A stretch of 47,626 nt of DNA from a virus. Below the pieces are notes generated by a model. The model searched no databases, was not told where the DNA came from, and worked only from the letters and a program-made list of their open reading frames with translations. The DNA is taken from positions 1 to 47,626 of IMG/VR virus record IMGVR_UViG_3300042539_002592, one strand, 5' to 3'. Positions 16,805 through 25,620 of this stretch are shown piece by piece; positions within the stretch are counted from its first letter, which is position 1; each line of letters opens with the position of its first letter. The position numbers and the translations under genes are program-made.

Positions 16805-17580
16805 GCATGCTCTCCAAACTACAGCGGGGTCGCACCGCGAGACCACCTCGGATTCTTTGTTACGGAATCGAAGGCGTCGGCAAATCGACTTTCGCCTCTC
16901 AGGCACCGAAGCCAGTCTTCATCCAATGTGAAGACGGATTGGATGAGATCGATGTCGACAAATTTCCGCTGGCGACCAAGTACGAAGAGGTGATCTCGGC
17001 TTTGACGGATCTGCAGCGCGAGTCGCATGACTACGAGAGCGTGGTGATCGATTCGTTGGACTGGCTTGAGCGACTGGTATTCGACCGATTGTGTGCGGAA
17101 CACAACGCCACCTCGATCGAGCAGGTCGCTGGTGGCTATGCCAAGGGCTACACACTCGCGCTGACCTACTGGCGGGAAATCATCGAGCACCTCAATGCGC
17201 TGCGAAACCAGCGAGGAATGGTCGTGCTGATGATCGCTCACAGCAAAGTCGAGCGATTCGAGGACCCCGAGTCATCACCGTACGACCGCTACAGCCCCAG
17301 GCTCCACAAACACGCTGCAGCGCTGATGAGCGAGTGGTGTGACGCGGTGCTGTTCGCGACGCGGAAGATCCGCACGCAATCGGAAGATGCCGGCTTCAAT
17401 CGAAAACGAACCATCGCTCATGCCATTGGCAAGGGTGGTGGAGAGCGCATCTTGCGATGTGTTGGTGGCCCGTCGTGCGTCGCCAAGAACCGGTACGGAA
17501 TCGTGGAAGAGTTGCCGCTCGCTTGGGCGGCGTTTGTTCAAGCAATTTCCCAATCACAAGGAACCCATAGTAATGGCTGA
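16801..17580 (+). CDS. Phage RecA-like/Sak4-type ATPase (AAA_24)
   Basis: About 259 aa with Walker A GIEGVGKST (residues 22-30) and Walker B ESVVIDSLDWLE (about 77-88). The order and spacing fit the AAA_24/Sak4-like phage recombination ATPases, which pair with a single-strand binding protein during strand annealing and replication. The GTG at 16801 is preferred, with GGGGG upstream and overlap with the previous stop; an ATG at 16807 is an alternative. The next gene overlaps the end of this one by 8 bp and encodes a DUF669 protein, the usual companion of this ATPase. Together with RusA downstream this forms a recombination cassette. Confidence 0.87.
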   Translation: MSMLSKLQRGRTARPPRILCYGIEGVGKSTFASQAPKPVFIQCEDGLDEIDVDKFPLATKYEEVISALTDLQRESHDYESVVIDSLDWLERLVFDRLCAEHNATSIEQVAGGYAKGYTLALTYWREIIEHLNALRNQRGMVVLMIAHSKVERFEDPESSPYDRYSPRLHKHAAALMSEWCDAVLFATRKIRTQSEDAGFNRKRTIAHAIGKGGGERILRCVGGPSCVAKNRYGIVEELPLAWAAFVQAISQSQGTHSNG

Positions 17581-18043
17581 TCTGAATGGTTTTGATGCCA
17601 ATCAAGTTGAACCCACCGGTGATTTCGAGCCGATCCCGGCAGGCAAATATTTGGCCGTTATCACCGACAGCGAGATGAAGCCCAACAAGGCCGGCACTGG
17701 CAGTCTGCTGCAGTTGACTCTTCAGGTCATCGAAGGCGAGTACCAGAACCGACTGTTGTGGACCCGGCTCAATCTTGATCACCCGAATGCGGTTGCAGTA
17801 CAAATCGCGCGTGCGGACTTGTCCGCAATCTGTCGGGCTGTTGGAGTGCCCTCGCCAAAGGACTCGGCCGAACTGCACAATTTGCCGCTAGTAATCCATG
17901 TGCGTTGCAAAAAGCGTTCAGATACCGGCGACATCGTCAATGAGATCAAGGGGTACGCGAAGCGAGAGCAACCAACTCCTGTTGCGTCGCCCTCTCATGC
18001 AGCTCCTGCCAACAGCAGTTCTCCTCCGTGGAAGCGATCGTGA
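17573..18043 (+). CDS. DUF669 protein, probable single-strand DNA-binding partner
   Basis: 156 aa. The family pattern is clear: FEPIPAGKYLAVITDSEMKPNKAGTG, then LQLTLQVIEGEYQNRLLWTRLNL and SAICRAVGVPSPKDSAELHN. The core is an OB-like beta fold and the C-terminus is disordered and Pro/Ser/Ala-rich, ending in an acidic-free SSPPWKRS tail, unlike the acidic tip of bacterial SSB. Placed between a Sak4-type ATPase (8-bp overlap) and RusA (1-bp overlap), it most likely coats single-stranded DNA for the phage recombinase. SSB activity is inferred from context. Confidence 0.85.
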   Translation: MADLNGFDANQVEPTGDFEPIPAGKYLAVITDSEMKPNKAGTGSLLQLTLQVIEGEYQNRLLWTRLNLDHPNAVAVQIARADLSAICRAVGVPSPKDSAELHNLPLVIHVRCKKRSDTGDIVNEIKGYAKREQPTPVASPSHAAPANSSSPPWKRS

Positions 18044-18393
18044 TGGTCGAGTTCCATCTTCCCTATCCGCCAAGTGTCAACCACTACTGGCGGCGCGTTG
18101 GGGCACGGACGCTCATTTCGCGCGGGGGGCGGGCATTCCGCACTGCGGTTTGCTCGCTCCTCGCGGCGCGAGGGGTTCGTCCGCTCAGTGGACCACTGGT
18201 GGTTGATGTGTTGATTCATCCGCCCGATCGCCGTCGTCGAGATATCGACAACGTGCAGAAAGCATTGCTCGATGCGCTACAGCACGGCGGTGCCTACAGC
18301 GACGACAGCCAGATCGTCCGGCTCACGATTGAGAAGGGACAGCCTGTCGAAGGTGGCAAGACCATTGTTCAAATCCGAAAGGTATCAGAGTAG
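18043..18393 (+). CDS. rusA: RusA-type Holliday junction resolvase
   Basis: 116-aa endonuclease that cuts Holliday junctions. Motifs fit the family: PYPPSVNHYWR at the N-terminus, then IHPPDRRRRDIDNVQKALLDAL with the conserved D-x-D-N cluster, and AYSDDSQIVRL with paired aspartates that bind metal. The ATG at 18043 overlaps the upstream stop (TGATG); a GTG at 18028 would add five residues but is less likely. It resolves replication/recombination intermediates before packaging, together with the adjacent ATPase and DUF669 protein. Confidence 0.93.
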   Translation: MVEFHLPYPPSVNHYWRRVGARTLISRGGRAFRTAVCSLLAARGVRPLSGPLVVDVLIHPPDRRRRDIDNVQKALLDALQHGGAYSDDSQIVRLTIEKGQPVEGGKTIVQIRKVSE

Positions 18394-20055
18394 ATGATCA
18401 CACTTCGACCTTATCAGGAAGATGTGAAAACAGCGGTGTACGATCACCTTCGCTCCCGCGATGACAATCCGTGCGCGGTCGTGCCGACAGCCGGTGGCAA
18501 GACCCCGATCATGGCCAGCATCTGTAAAGATGCCGTTGGGCTATGGGGTGGCCGAGTTCTTATTCTGGCTCACGTCAAAGAGCTACTCGAGCAAACGGCC
18601 GACAAGCTCAAGGTGGTCTGTCCCGAGATTGGTTTTGGGATTTACTCGGCTGGGCTCAAGCGACGAGACACCCAGAATCCGGTGATCGTGGCCAGTATCC
18701 AGTCGGTCTACAAGCGGGCCTGCGAATTGGATGCCTTCAACCTGATCATGGTGGACGAGGCTCATTTGATTCCGCTTGAAGGTGACGGGATGTATCGCCA
18801 GTTTCTGGCCGATGCCAAGGTTATCAACCCTGAGCTGCGGATCATCGGATTCACGGCTACCCCGTATCGACTCAAGACTGGACCGATCTGCACGCCCGAT
18901 AGTTTCCTCAACCACATCTGTTACGAGGTCGGTGTCCGAGAACTGATTCGCGATGGCTTTCTGTGTCCTCTTATCAGCAAAGCCGGCCGCGCGAAAGCCG
19001 ATATGTCCTCGCTCCATGTTCGCGGAGGCGAATTCATCTCCGACGAAGTGGAATCGCTGATGGACCAGGAGTCATTGGTCAGTTCAGCGGCCTCGGAGAT
19101 CATGGAGTACACAGCGGACAGGAAGGCGTGCTTGATCTTCTCTTCTGGTGTGCAGCATGGCCAGCACATCGTGGAGGTCTTGCGCGAGGAGCATGGCGTT
19201 GGTTGTGGATTTGTCTGTGGCGATACTCCGATCCCGGAGCGAGACGCGACCTTAGCCCGGTTCAAAGCTGGCGAACTGAAGTACTTGTGCAACGTCAATG
19301 TTTTAACGACCGGGTTCGATGCACCCCACATCGACTGCGTGGCACTCGTCCGACCGACAATGTCGCCGGGACTCTACTACCAAATGGTCGGCCGTGGCTT
19401 TCGCCTGCATCCGAGCAAAGAGAACTGCTTGGTCCTTGATTTTGGTGGTAATGTTCTTCGGCATGGACCGGTGGATGACATCAAGGTCACCACGATAGAC
19501 CGAGGTGATGGTAAAGCACCGGCGAAGGAATGCCCGAGCTGTCAGGCAGTCATCGCCGCAGGCTTTACAACCTGCCCCCAATGCGGATACGTGTTTCCGC
19601 CACCGGAGCGCCAGCAGCACGATCCAAAGGCAAGCGAAGCCGGCATTCTTTCAGGACAAGTAAGCACGACCAAGCTCCAGGTTGAGGACGTTTACTACGG
19701 CATCCACACCAAGCGCGGTGCCAGCGAAGACGCGCCCCGCACTTTACGCGTCGACTATCGAGTGGGCTGGCACGAATACAAGTCGGAGTGGGTCTGTTTC
19801 GAACACGAGGGGTATGCACGTCAGAAGGCGATCGCTTGGTGGCGAAAGCGTTCACCTGACCCAGTGCCCGATAACGTCGAACGAGCCATCGAAATCATCG
19901 AAGGCGGTGGTCTCGCGACGACCCTCGCCATCAAGGTGCGAACTGTCGCTGGTGATCCATACGAACGGATCATCGACTACGAACTCGGGCCGATGCCGGA
20001 AGGAGTCCCTGCAAGCGAACATTCGGAGTTCGACCCCGACGAGCTCCCGTTTTAG
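18394..20055 (+). CDS. DEAD/DEAH-box (SF2) helicase with C-terminal zinc ribbon
   Basis: 553-aa superfamily 2 helicase. Walker A is PTAGGKT (residues 31-37), DEAH at 121-124, GFTATPYRL near 152, and motif VI QMVGRGFRLHPS near 330. A zinc ribbon follows (CPSCQAVIAAGFTTCPQCG, about residues 381-399). The remaining C-terminal 150 residues form a domain typical of phage Rad25/XPB-like helicases. It starts directly after the RusA stop (TAGATG). It probably unwinds DNA for replication or recombination; it is not related in sequence organisation to the SNF2 helicase of the defence operon. Confidence 0.92.
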   Translation: MITLRPYQEDVKTAVYDHLRSRDDNPCAVVPTAGGKTPIMASICKDAVGLWGGRVLILAHVKELLEQTADKLKVVCPEIGFGIYSAGLKRRDTQNPVIVASIQSVYKRACELDAFNLIMVDEAHLIPLEGDGMYRQFLADAKVINPELRIIGFTATPYRLKTGPICTPDSFLNHICYEVGVRELIRDGFLCPLISKAGRAKADMSSLHVRGGEFISDEVESLMDQESLVSSAASEIMEYTADRKACLIFSSGVQHGQHIVEVLREEHGVGCGFVCGDTPIPERDATLARFKAGELKYLCNVNVLTTGFDAPHIDCVALVRPTMSPGLYYQMVGRGFRLHPSKENCLVLDFGGNVLRHGPVDDIKVTTIDRGDGKAPAKECPSCQAVIAAGFTTCPQCGYVFPPPERQQHDPKASEAGILSGQVSTTKLQVEDVYYGIHTKRGASEDAPRTLRVDYRVGWHEYKSEWVCFEHEGYARQKAIAWWRKRSPDPVPDNVERAIEIIEGGGLATTLAIKVRTVAGDPYERIIDYELGPMPEGVPASEHSEFDPDELPF

Positions 20056-20087
20056 TCGATGCTCTGGAACCCTCTCAAGGTGAGTAA

Positions 20088-22415
20088 ATGGCGAGCGATT
20101 GGTCTGTTATTGATTTGGATGCGAATGCAGAAGGAGCGTGGCGTTTGAGCGAAACCGCAATATCTTATCTCCACGCCGGCCTATGCGTTTTACCCGCTAT
20201 TGCGGCGGAAAAGCGGCCAGCGGTGGGAACGTGGAAGCAGTACCAACAGCGTCTGCCCACTGAGCGACAGGTTTGTACCTGGTTCGCTGAATCTCCAGCC
20301 ACCTGCATTCTCACAGGAGCGGTTTCAGGTCATCTGGAATTGATTGACTTCGACGGCGAAGCGGAGTTGTTTGATCGCTGGCGAGACATGGTCGCTTCAG
20401 AACTGCCTGACCTCGTGGATCGATTGGTGATTGAGCGTTCGCAGTCGGGTGGCAGGCACGTGATCTATCGTTGCCAAGACCCCATTCCTGGCAATCAGAA
20501 ACTGGCTCAGCGAACGATTGTGGTTGAAACAGGTGATCCGGTCGTGATCGCCGGTAAACGTTATGTTCCTCGTCGTAGCAATGGTCGCTTCGAGGTCACA
20601 GTAACTCTGATCGAGACGCGAGGAGAAGGGGGGCTTTTTCTCTGCGACCCTACTCCCGACTATCGCCTAGAGCAAGGCTCGTTTGTATCGCTGCCCGTTC
20701 TGACAGCGGTAGAGCGATCGGTGCTGATTGAAGCCGCATGTGCTTTGACCGAGACCGTGCCACCACCGTCGCGCGTGCCTACGTCGCTTCCGGGCGAAGG
20801 TCGTCCTGGAGATGATTTCAATGAGCGGGGAGATTTGCGTCAGCTGCTGGAGCGACACGGCTGGCAGCGCGTTCGCGGTGGCGAGAACGAGTATTGGCGA
20901 CGTCCGGGTAAGGAACATGGCTGGAGCGCGTCGCTTCGCAATAACCAACTGTTCGTGTTCTCGTCCAATGCGGTGCCCTTTGAACCAGACCGGGCCTATG
21001 GACCATTTTCGGTCTATGCGCTGCTGGAGCATGGTGGCGATTTCGCTGCGGCAGCAACGGCTCTGAGATTACAGGGGTATGGGCAAACACCGGACGAATC
21101 CGGCGTCGACCTAACCCACCTCCTTCCGGGCCCAATCACTGTCCCAGTAGCGCAATCGAGTGCCTACCCAGACCCCGGTCCGCTGCCGGCGGAACTGTTG
21201 CGGATTCCAGGATTCGTCTCCGAGGTCATGGACCATTGTCTGGAGACGGCACCGTATCCCAATCCCGCGTTGGCATTCTGCGGAGCGCTATCTCTACAAG
21301 CCGTGCTGGCCGGACGCAAGGTTCGTGACCCGGCCGATAATCGCACCAACATCTATCTGCTGGCTCTGGCCTATTCCTCGGTCGGCAAAGATTGGCCCCG
21401 AAAGATCAACACCCACATCATGCATCGCGTCGGGATGGTGTCGGCACTGGGGGAGAAGTTCGCCTCAGGCGAAGGTATCCAAGACTCGCTGTTCCTGACA
21501 CCGTCGATGCTGTTTCAAACGGACGAGATCGATGGACTGTTGCAGTCCATCAACAAGGCGCGCGATGCGAGGCACGAGAACATCATGGGCACGCTGCTCA
21601 CGATGTACTCTGCTGCCAACAGCATCTATCCGATGCGGCGCAAGGCTGGCAAGGAAGCTCCGGGAGTCATCGACCAGCCTTGCCTTGTGGTCTACGGCAC
21701 GGCGATCCCAACTCACTACTACGATTCCCTCTCGGAAAGAATGCTCACCAACGGATTCTTCGCTCGCATGTTGATCGTCGAGAGCGGTCCGCGCAGCGTC
21801 GGTCAGGAGCCGGGCATCATCAATCCGCCGGCTTCCATCATCGAAACTGCACGGTGGTGGTCGGAGTTCAATCCCGGCTCGGGGAACCTGGAGGCGTTTC
21901 ATCCGCAACCCATCATCGTCACGGCCAATGAGGAAGCCCGGGGGTTGCTCGCCGATGCTCGACGAACCTCGGAGACCGAATATGCCAATTCGGAATCACG
22001 TGGCGACCCCGTCGGAACCACGGTCTGGGGCCGAGTGCCAGAGCAGGTGCGTAAGCTGGCTCTGCTTTATGCAGCCAGCGCCAACCACCAATCGCCGTTG
22101 ATCGACGCGGCGGCTGTGCGCTGGGCCACGGACTTCATGCTCCACCAGACTCGACGCATGCTCTTCATGGCACACAACCACGTCGCGGAGAACCCGTTCC
22201 ATGCTGAGTGCCTCAAGCTCATTCGGAAGCTGCGCGAGGAATCCAACGGACAACTCGCCCATAGCGTGCTCCTCAAACGCATGAAGATCGATGCCAAGAC
22301 CTTCCAGGAGTTGGTGACGACGCTTGAGCAACAAGGGGATCTGCTGACGGTGATTCAAGCTACCGCCGGCCGACCACAACGGCACTACCGATTGCTGGGT
22401 GAAAGCAGTGGGTGA
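20088..22415 (+). CDS. Prim-pol primase fused to DUF3987 helicase-like domain
   Basis: 775-aa replication protein. The N-terminal archaeo-eukaryotic primase domain (about 20-200) shows LELIDFDGEAE (hydrophobic-D-x-D, residues 83-93) and SGGRHVIYR (120-128). A middle linker includes an HGWQRVRGGENEYWRRPGK DNA-binding-like domain. From about residue 370 comes DUF3987 with a weak P-loop (SSVGKDWPRKI), LVVYGTAIPTHY and a C-terminal winged-helix-like end (HSVLLKRMKIDAKTFQELV). It should synthesise primers and help open the origin. The start has AAGGTGAG upstream. The gene ends inside a set of GTGAAA repeats that continue through the next 140 bp. Confidence 0.9.
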   Translation: MASDWSVIDLDANAEGAWRLSETAISYLHAGLCVLPAIAAEKRPAVGTWKQYQQRLPTERQVCTWFAESPATCILTGAVSGHLELIDFDGEAELFDRWRDMVASELPDLVDRLVIERSQSGGRHVIYRCQDPIPGNQKLAQRTIVVETGDPVVIAGKRYVPRRSNGRFEVTVTLIETRGEGGLFLCDPTPDYRLEQGSFVSLPVLTAVERSVLIEAACALTETVPPPSRVPTSLPGEGRPGDDFNERGDLRQLLERHGWQRVRGGENEYWRRPGKEHGWSASLRNNQLFVFSSNAVPFEPDRAYGPFSVYALLEHGGDFAAAATALRLQGYGQTPDESGVDLTHLLPGPITVPVAQSSAYPDPGPLPAELLRIPGFVSEVMDHCLETAPYPNPALAFCGALSLQAVLAGRKVRDPADNRTNIYLLALAYSSVGKDWPRKINTHIMHRVGMVSALGEKFASGEGIQDSLFLTPSMLFQTDEIDGLLQSINKARDARHENIMGTLLTMYSAANSIYPMRRKAGKEAPGVIDQPCLVVYGTAIPTHYYDSLSERMLTNGFFARMLIVESGPRSVGQEPGIINPPASIIETARWWSEFNPGSGNLEAFHPQPIIVTANEEARGLLADARRTSETEYANSESRGDPVGTTVWGRVPEQVRKLALLYAASANHQSPLIDAAAVRWATDFMLHQTRRMLFMAHNHVAENPFHAECLKLIRKLREESNGQLAHSVLLKRMKIDAKTFQELVTTLEQQGDLLTVIQATAGRPQRHYRLLGESSG

Positions 22416-22697
22416 AACGAGGAGTGAAAAGTGAAAGAAGTCCACTGCAAGTGGCTAGCCAGACCGGTGAAGGAAGCCTCGATTCGGAGAAAGACCCGTG
22501 AAACAAGTACCAACCAAAATCACCCCAAGCACCCGTGAAAGAAGTGAAAGATCGGTTTCGCAAACCCAACGAAATACTGGGTCCCTGACTTCTTTCTTCT
22601 TTCACCCGGTCACGCAGATATATGTATTCACACCCCTTCTTTCTTCCTTCACCCACACCCACGTATATGCCAGCGCGTGCGCGTATAGACGCACGCG
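22399..22697 (+). repeat. Iteron-like GTGAAAG repeats and hairpins, candidate replication origin
   Basis: Eight GTGAAA/GTGAAG units lie at 22399, 22412, 22424, 22431, 22467, 22498, 22535 and 22544. Inverted copies are CTTTCAC (22599-22605) and CCTTCAC (22646-22652); GTGAAAGAAG (22535-22544) pairs perfectly with CTTCTTTCAC (22596-22605). Next is an 8-bp hairpin CGCGTGCG/CGCACGCG (22674-22681 and 22690-22697) in a purine/pyrimidine-skewed tract. Repeats plus hairpin directly after the primase gene are typical of a phage or plasmid origin. I cannot test function. Confidence 0.6.
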
Positions 22698-22984
22698 TAT
22701 GAGAGGGGTGGAGAAAGAAGAAAGAAAGCTCCGGAGCCCCAACGCTTACCCACGAAGTCGCCAAGGTTGGCCCACGTTCGCGTCGTTGCGTGTGAGTGGG
22801 TTTGCTGGCCAATCGCCGGCGCTGAACGCCACACGTGGCCACACGTTGGCCTGTGGTACGTCTGCCAATGTGGCAGACCCAATAGGTACTTCTCCGTGAT
22901 CTGCAAAAGGAGACGCGTGCGGGAACAATCGCCAAGTGTGAGACAGTTTTATTTTCTGGTCAGAACAACCAATGGAGAAAAGTT
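22416..22984. other. 570-bp non-coding region after the primase gene
   Basis: No convincing gene. Besides the iteron-like repeats, it holds a GC-rich inverted-repeat cluster near 22820-22880 with GTGGCCAC-type palindromes and a perfect GTCTGCCA-ATG-TGGCAGAC stem-loop at 22860-22878. CGTTCGCGTCG at 22775-22785 recurs at 26067-26077 in another intergenic gap. This part may hold the promoter for the next operon. Confidence 0.6.
22860..22878 (+). promoter_or_regulatory. Perfect 8-bp stem-loop upstream of the small membrane protein
   Basis: GTCTGCCA and TGGCAGAC flank a 3-nt ATG. No T-tract follows, so it is more likely an operator or leader structure than a terminator. It lies 107 bp upstream of the ATG at 22985. 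Confidence 0.5.
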
Positions 22985-23191
22985 ATGTCAACGCAATCGG
23001 AACCTAAACGCGATCGATGGAACACGATAGTCGTGCCGGCAGCCAAAGGACTGGAGCGGTTCTTCTGGAACCTAGCTTGGTTCTGCGTCCTGCTCGTGGT
23101 GCTTTTTGGTGGTCCATGCATTCGCAACATGCAGAAGCCGCTTGAGAAAGGAGAGCCACATGAACAGCGAGCGGCTGATCCTGCCCAATAG
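22985..23191 (+). CDS. Small single-pass membrane protein
   Basis: 68-aa protein with a single hydrophobic segment of about 18 residues (NLAWFCVLLVVLFGGPCI, about 29-46) after a basic N-terminus and before a short Glu/Lys-rich tail. GGAG precedes the ATG at good spacing. Function unknown; small phage membrane proteins can affect superinfection, lysis or localisation of replication, but nothing here picks one. It overlaps the next gene by 32 bp. Confidence 0.7.
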   Translation: MSTQSEPKRDRWNTIVVPAAKGLERFFWNLAWFCVLLVVLFGGPCIRNMQKPLEKGEPHEQRAADPAQ

Positions 23192-23390
23192 CCGACTCTG
23201 TTTGTTTTGCAACTCAATCGAGTGTGCAGGCACTGACGACTTGTGCGATGCCTGCACCCAGCACTGGAGCCAATTACCACCTACCGAGCGTCCGTTTGTC
23301 GAGGAACATGACTTCGATGATTGGGATGCTCACTACGAACCAAACATTTTGGAATATCACCTCAAAAGATTACTGAAGGATCGAAAATGA
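23160..23390 (+). CDS. Small Cys-rich (zinc-ribbon-like) protein
   Basis: 76-aa protein. CLFCNSIECAG and LCDACTQHW give two C-x-x-C pairs separated by about 11 residues, a zinc-ribbon pattern. The rest is acidic and aromatic (EEHDFDDWDAHYEPN). AAAGGAGAG supplies a perfect ribosome site. Its TGA overlaps the ATG of the ParB-methyltransferase (ATGA), so they are co-translated and could work together in DNA recognition; this is inference. Confidence 0.75.
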   Translation: MNSERLILPNSRLCLFCNSIECAGTDDLCDACTQHWSQLPPTERPFVEEHDFDDWDAHYEPNILEYHLKRLLKDRK

Positions 23391-24766
23391 AAATTGAAAT
23401 GAGATCGATTACTGAGATCAAACCGTACCCCAACAACCCTCGCATCAATGATGATGCGGTCGACACGGTGGCTGGCAGCATCAAGGAGTTCGGATTCCGT
23501 CAACCGATTGTCGTGGATGGTGAGGGTGTCATCATCTGCGGCCACACACGATTCAAAGCGGCTCAGAAACTGGGGCTCGAAAGAGTACCCGTCCATGTGG
23601 CCAAGGATCTCACCCCAGACCAAATCAAGGCGTATCGCATCGCGGACAACAAGACCGCAGAACTTGCTGAATGGAATTATGACCTGCTGCCGATCGAACT
23701 CGGCGAATTGCAGTCAAGCGGTTTTGACCTTTCGTTGTTGGGGTTTGATGGAGATGAGTTGCTGAAGCTTCTTTCGACCGAGGTTGAAGAAGGACTCACC
23801 GATCCAGATGACGTTCCGGCACCACCGGACGAAGCCGTAACCCAACCTGGCGATCTTTGGATCCTAGGCAACCACCGCTTGCTCTGCGGTGACTCATCGA
23901 AACCTGAGGATCTTGACCGACTACTCGGCGGCAAGACGATCCAGCTGGTCAACACCGATCCTCCTTACAACGTGAAGGTCGAGCCGCGATCGAATAACGC
24001 GATCGCGGCTGGCCTATCGTCATTCTCGAACGACAGCGCTTCGCAGAAGCTCAAGGGTGGCCAAGGCAACGCGGCATCGTTTGGTGTCGATCATGAGACC
24101 GGTAAACCCAAGCATCCCCCAACGCACAAGAAGCTCCGAGCTAAGGATCGTCCGCTGGCCAACGACTTTGTGACCGACGAGGAATTCGATCGATTGCTTG
24201 ATGCGTGGTTTGGAAACATCGCTCGGGTGCTCGACCCAGGTCGTGGTTTCTACATCTGGGGTGGGTATGCCAACTGCGGCAATTACCCCCCGTTCCTCAA
24301 GAAGCATGGTTTGTATTTCAGCCAAGCAATCATCTGGGACAAGATGCATCCAGTGCTTACCCGCAAAGACTTCATGGGCGCGCATGAGTGGTGTTTTTAT
24401 GGTTGGTTGGAAGGCTCCGCGCACGTGTACCTCGGCCCAAACAATGCAACCGACTTGTGGCAAATCAAGAAAGTCAATCCTCAGTCGATGATCCACCTGA
24501 CCGAGAAGCCAGTCGAACTGGCGGTCCGTGCGATGCAGTACTCGTCGCGACCAGGCGACAACGTTCTGGATCTATTCGGTGGAAGTGGTTCGACACTCAT
24601 CGCAGCCGAACAAACAGGACGTCATGCGTTTCTGATGGAACTCGACTGCCTGTATGCGGATGTAATCGTCGAGCGGTACCAGAGGTTCACAGGCAAGCCG
24701 GCGATCTTGGAACGTACCGGAACGTCTCCGATCCCGATGAACACTCCGACCGCAGCGGGAACCTAG
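23387..24766 (+). CDS. ParB-domain / beta-class DNA methyltransferase fusion
   Basis: 459 aa. Residues 1-95 are a ParB/Srx-like domain (YPNNPRINDDAVDTVAGSI, GHTRFKAA at 52-59). The methylase has catalytic DPPYNV (191-196), and the SAM-binding motif DLFGGSGSTLIAA lies near 402-414, so the order is catalytic-recognition-SAM, which defines the beta class of N6-adenine or N4-cytosine methylases. Such phage fusions commonly modify phage DNA to escape restriction or to time replication. The stop overlaps the stop of the convergent gene on the minus strand in a CTAG. The ParB domain probably serves in DNA binding rather than partitioning. Confidence 0.92.
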   Translation: MKIEMRSITEIKPYPNNPRINDDAVDTVAGSIKEFGFRQPIVVDGEGVIICGHTRFKAAQKLGLERVPVHVAKDLTPDQIKAYRIADNKTAELAEWNYDLLPIELGELQSSGFDLSLLGFDGDELLKLLSTEVEEGLTDPDDVPAPPDEAVTQPGDLWILGNHRLLCGDSSKPEDLDRLLGGKTIQLVNTDPPYNVKVEPRSNNAIAAGLSSFSNDSASQKLKGGQGNAASFGVDHETGKPKHPPTHKKLRAKDRPLANDFVTDEEFDRLLDAWFGNIARVLDPGRGFYIWGGYANCGNYPPFLKKHGLYFSQAIIWDKMHPVLTRKDFMGAHEWCFYGWLEGSAHVYLGPNNATDLWQIKKVNPQSMIHLTEKPVELAVRAMQYSSRPGDNVLDLFGGSGSTLIAAEQTGRHAFLMELDCLYADVIVERYQRFTGKPAILERTGTSPIPMNTPTAAGT

Positions 24767-25083
24767 AGCTTATGGCAGTGCCAATGTTGGTTCTCGAAAA
24801 CATACAGGTAGTTCGCATCGCAGTTGCGTGCGAACACCAAGAGCGACCCACGGTCGCAAACATGCTTTGGGGGACGTGCCCGAGAGAAGTACTCGGGTTC
24901 CCCATCGCTCGAGGTCAAACTTCGAAGTTCCCCCCCGGCGACGAGCGCCGAGGCTTTCTCGATGGAGTTGTACCGTTGGTTGAGAATCACCCCAGCATGT
25001 TCCGGGTAGCCATCGAAGTGGAGGTAGGCGGCATGGAAGCTCCCGTCGCTATCCGCACAGGCAATCGTTGCTCGCGTCGACAT
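24763..25083 (-). CDS. Conserved phage-type protein, MSTRATI family
   Basis: 106-aa protein beginning MSTRATIACADSDGSFHAAY followed by LHFDGYPEHAGVIL. This N-terminal pattern (MSTRSxIxx, HFDGYPE) belongs to a conserved family of small phage proteins of unknown function that I recognise. The C-terminus has LYVFENQHWHC. The last gene of the minus-strand accessory run: its stop TAG shares CTAG with the convergent ParB-methyltransferase gene (4-nt overlap), so the two transcripts meet here. Confidence 0.85.
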   Translation of the reverse strand: MSTRATIACADSDGSFHAAYLHFDGYPEHAGVILNQRYNSIEKASALVAGGELRSLTSSDGEPEYFSRARPPKHVCDRGSLLVFARNCDANYLYVFENQHWHCHKL

Positions 25084-25095
25084 AGTTTGATCCCC

Positions 25096-25317
25096 TTACG
25101 ATTGAAGGCCTTCAGGTCCGAGAATCTCGATCAGGTCACCGGGCATTGTCAGCATGAGCGAACGGCCGTTGTCCCAATCGACCTCGACTTGCGTCCAGCG
25201 GTGGTGTGGATGAACCGCAATAATGGTTCCAAGCGAACCGGCAGGAATCGGGTCGGGATCGTTCGGCATGAATATCAATCGGATCCGATCACCGATCTTG
25301 AGTGTGTTAGACATCAT
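25096..25317 (-). CDS. DUF4314 protein
   Basis: 73-aa beta-rich protein. IGDRIRLIFMPNDPDPIPAGSLGTI and QVEVDWDNGRSLMLTMPGD match DUF4314, a small family seen in phages and mobile elements with an SH3-like predicted fold. Function unknown. Two adjacent ATGs (25317 and 25314) are available with AAGGG upstream. Confidence 0.88.
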   Translation of the reverse strand: MMSNTLKIGDRIRLIFMPNDPDPIPAGSLGTIIAVHPHHRWTQVEVDWDNGRSLMLTMPGDLIEILGPEGLQS

Positions 25318-25332
25318 GAGGTTTCCCTTCGT

Positions 25333-25584
25333 TTAGAGAATCTTTCCAAGCAGGCTGTTTCTCATCGCATCGAGTGCTTCACAGGCGTAGAGGTGTTCGG
25401 TAAGAAGCGGGCCGGCGGTTTGTGGTTGCTGCGCGTCGGCGATCTCAAGCATGTCGGCCAAAGTTCGAAGCCCCTCAACGGCTTTGTAGTAGGCCTCGCG
25501 GATCTCTTGAGCTTGGTGTGCGTCCATCGTACGGAAGGCGTCGCGAAGAATTTTTTCGTTGGCTTTCTTGTCGGCGGTGGTCAT
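25333..25584 (-). CDS. Small helical hypothetical protein
   Basis: 83 aa, almost wholly helical (EKILRDAFRTMDAHQAQEI, EGLRTLADMLEIADA, LLTEHLYACEALDAMRNSLL). No domain recognised. AAGGAA lies upstream of the ATG. It sits between genes with 15-37-bp gaps on the same strand, so it belongs to the unit that begins at 25917. Confidence 0.75.
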   Translation of the reverse strand: MTTADKKANEKILRDAFRTMDAHQAQEIREAYYKAVEGLRTLADMLEIADAQQPQTAGPLLTEHLYACEALDAMRNSLLGKIL

Positions 25585-25620
25585 GGTCGTGTTCCTTGTG
25601 GTTGGTGTCTGGGTTGGTGG

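Noticed and set aside
22535-22605. GTGAAAG direct and inverted repeats as a CRISPR array
   Set aside because: Units are 7-10 bp, irregularly spaced and without similar-length unique spacers; iterons or hairpins explain them better.
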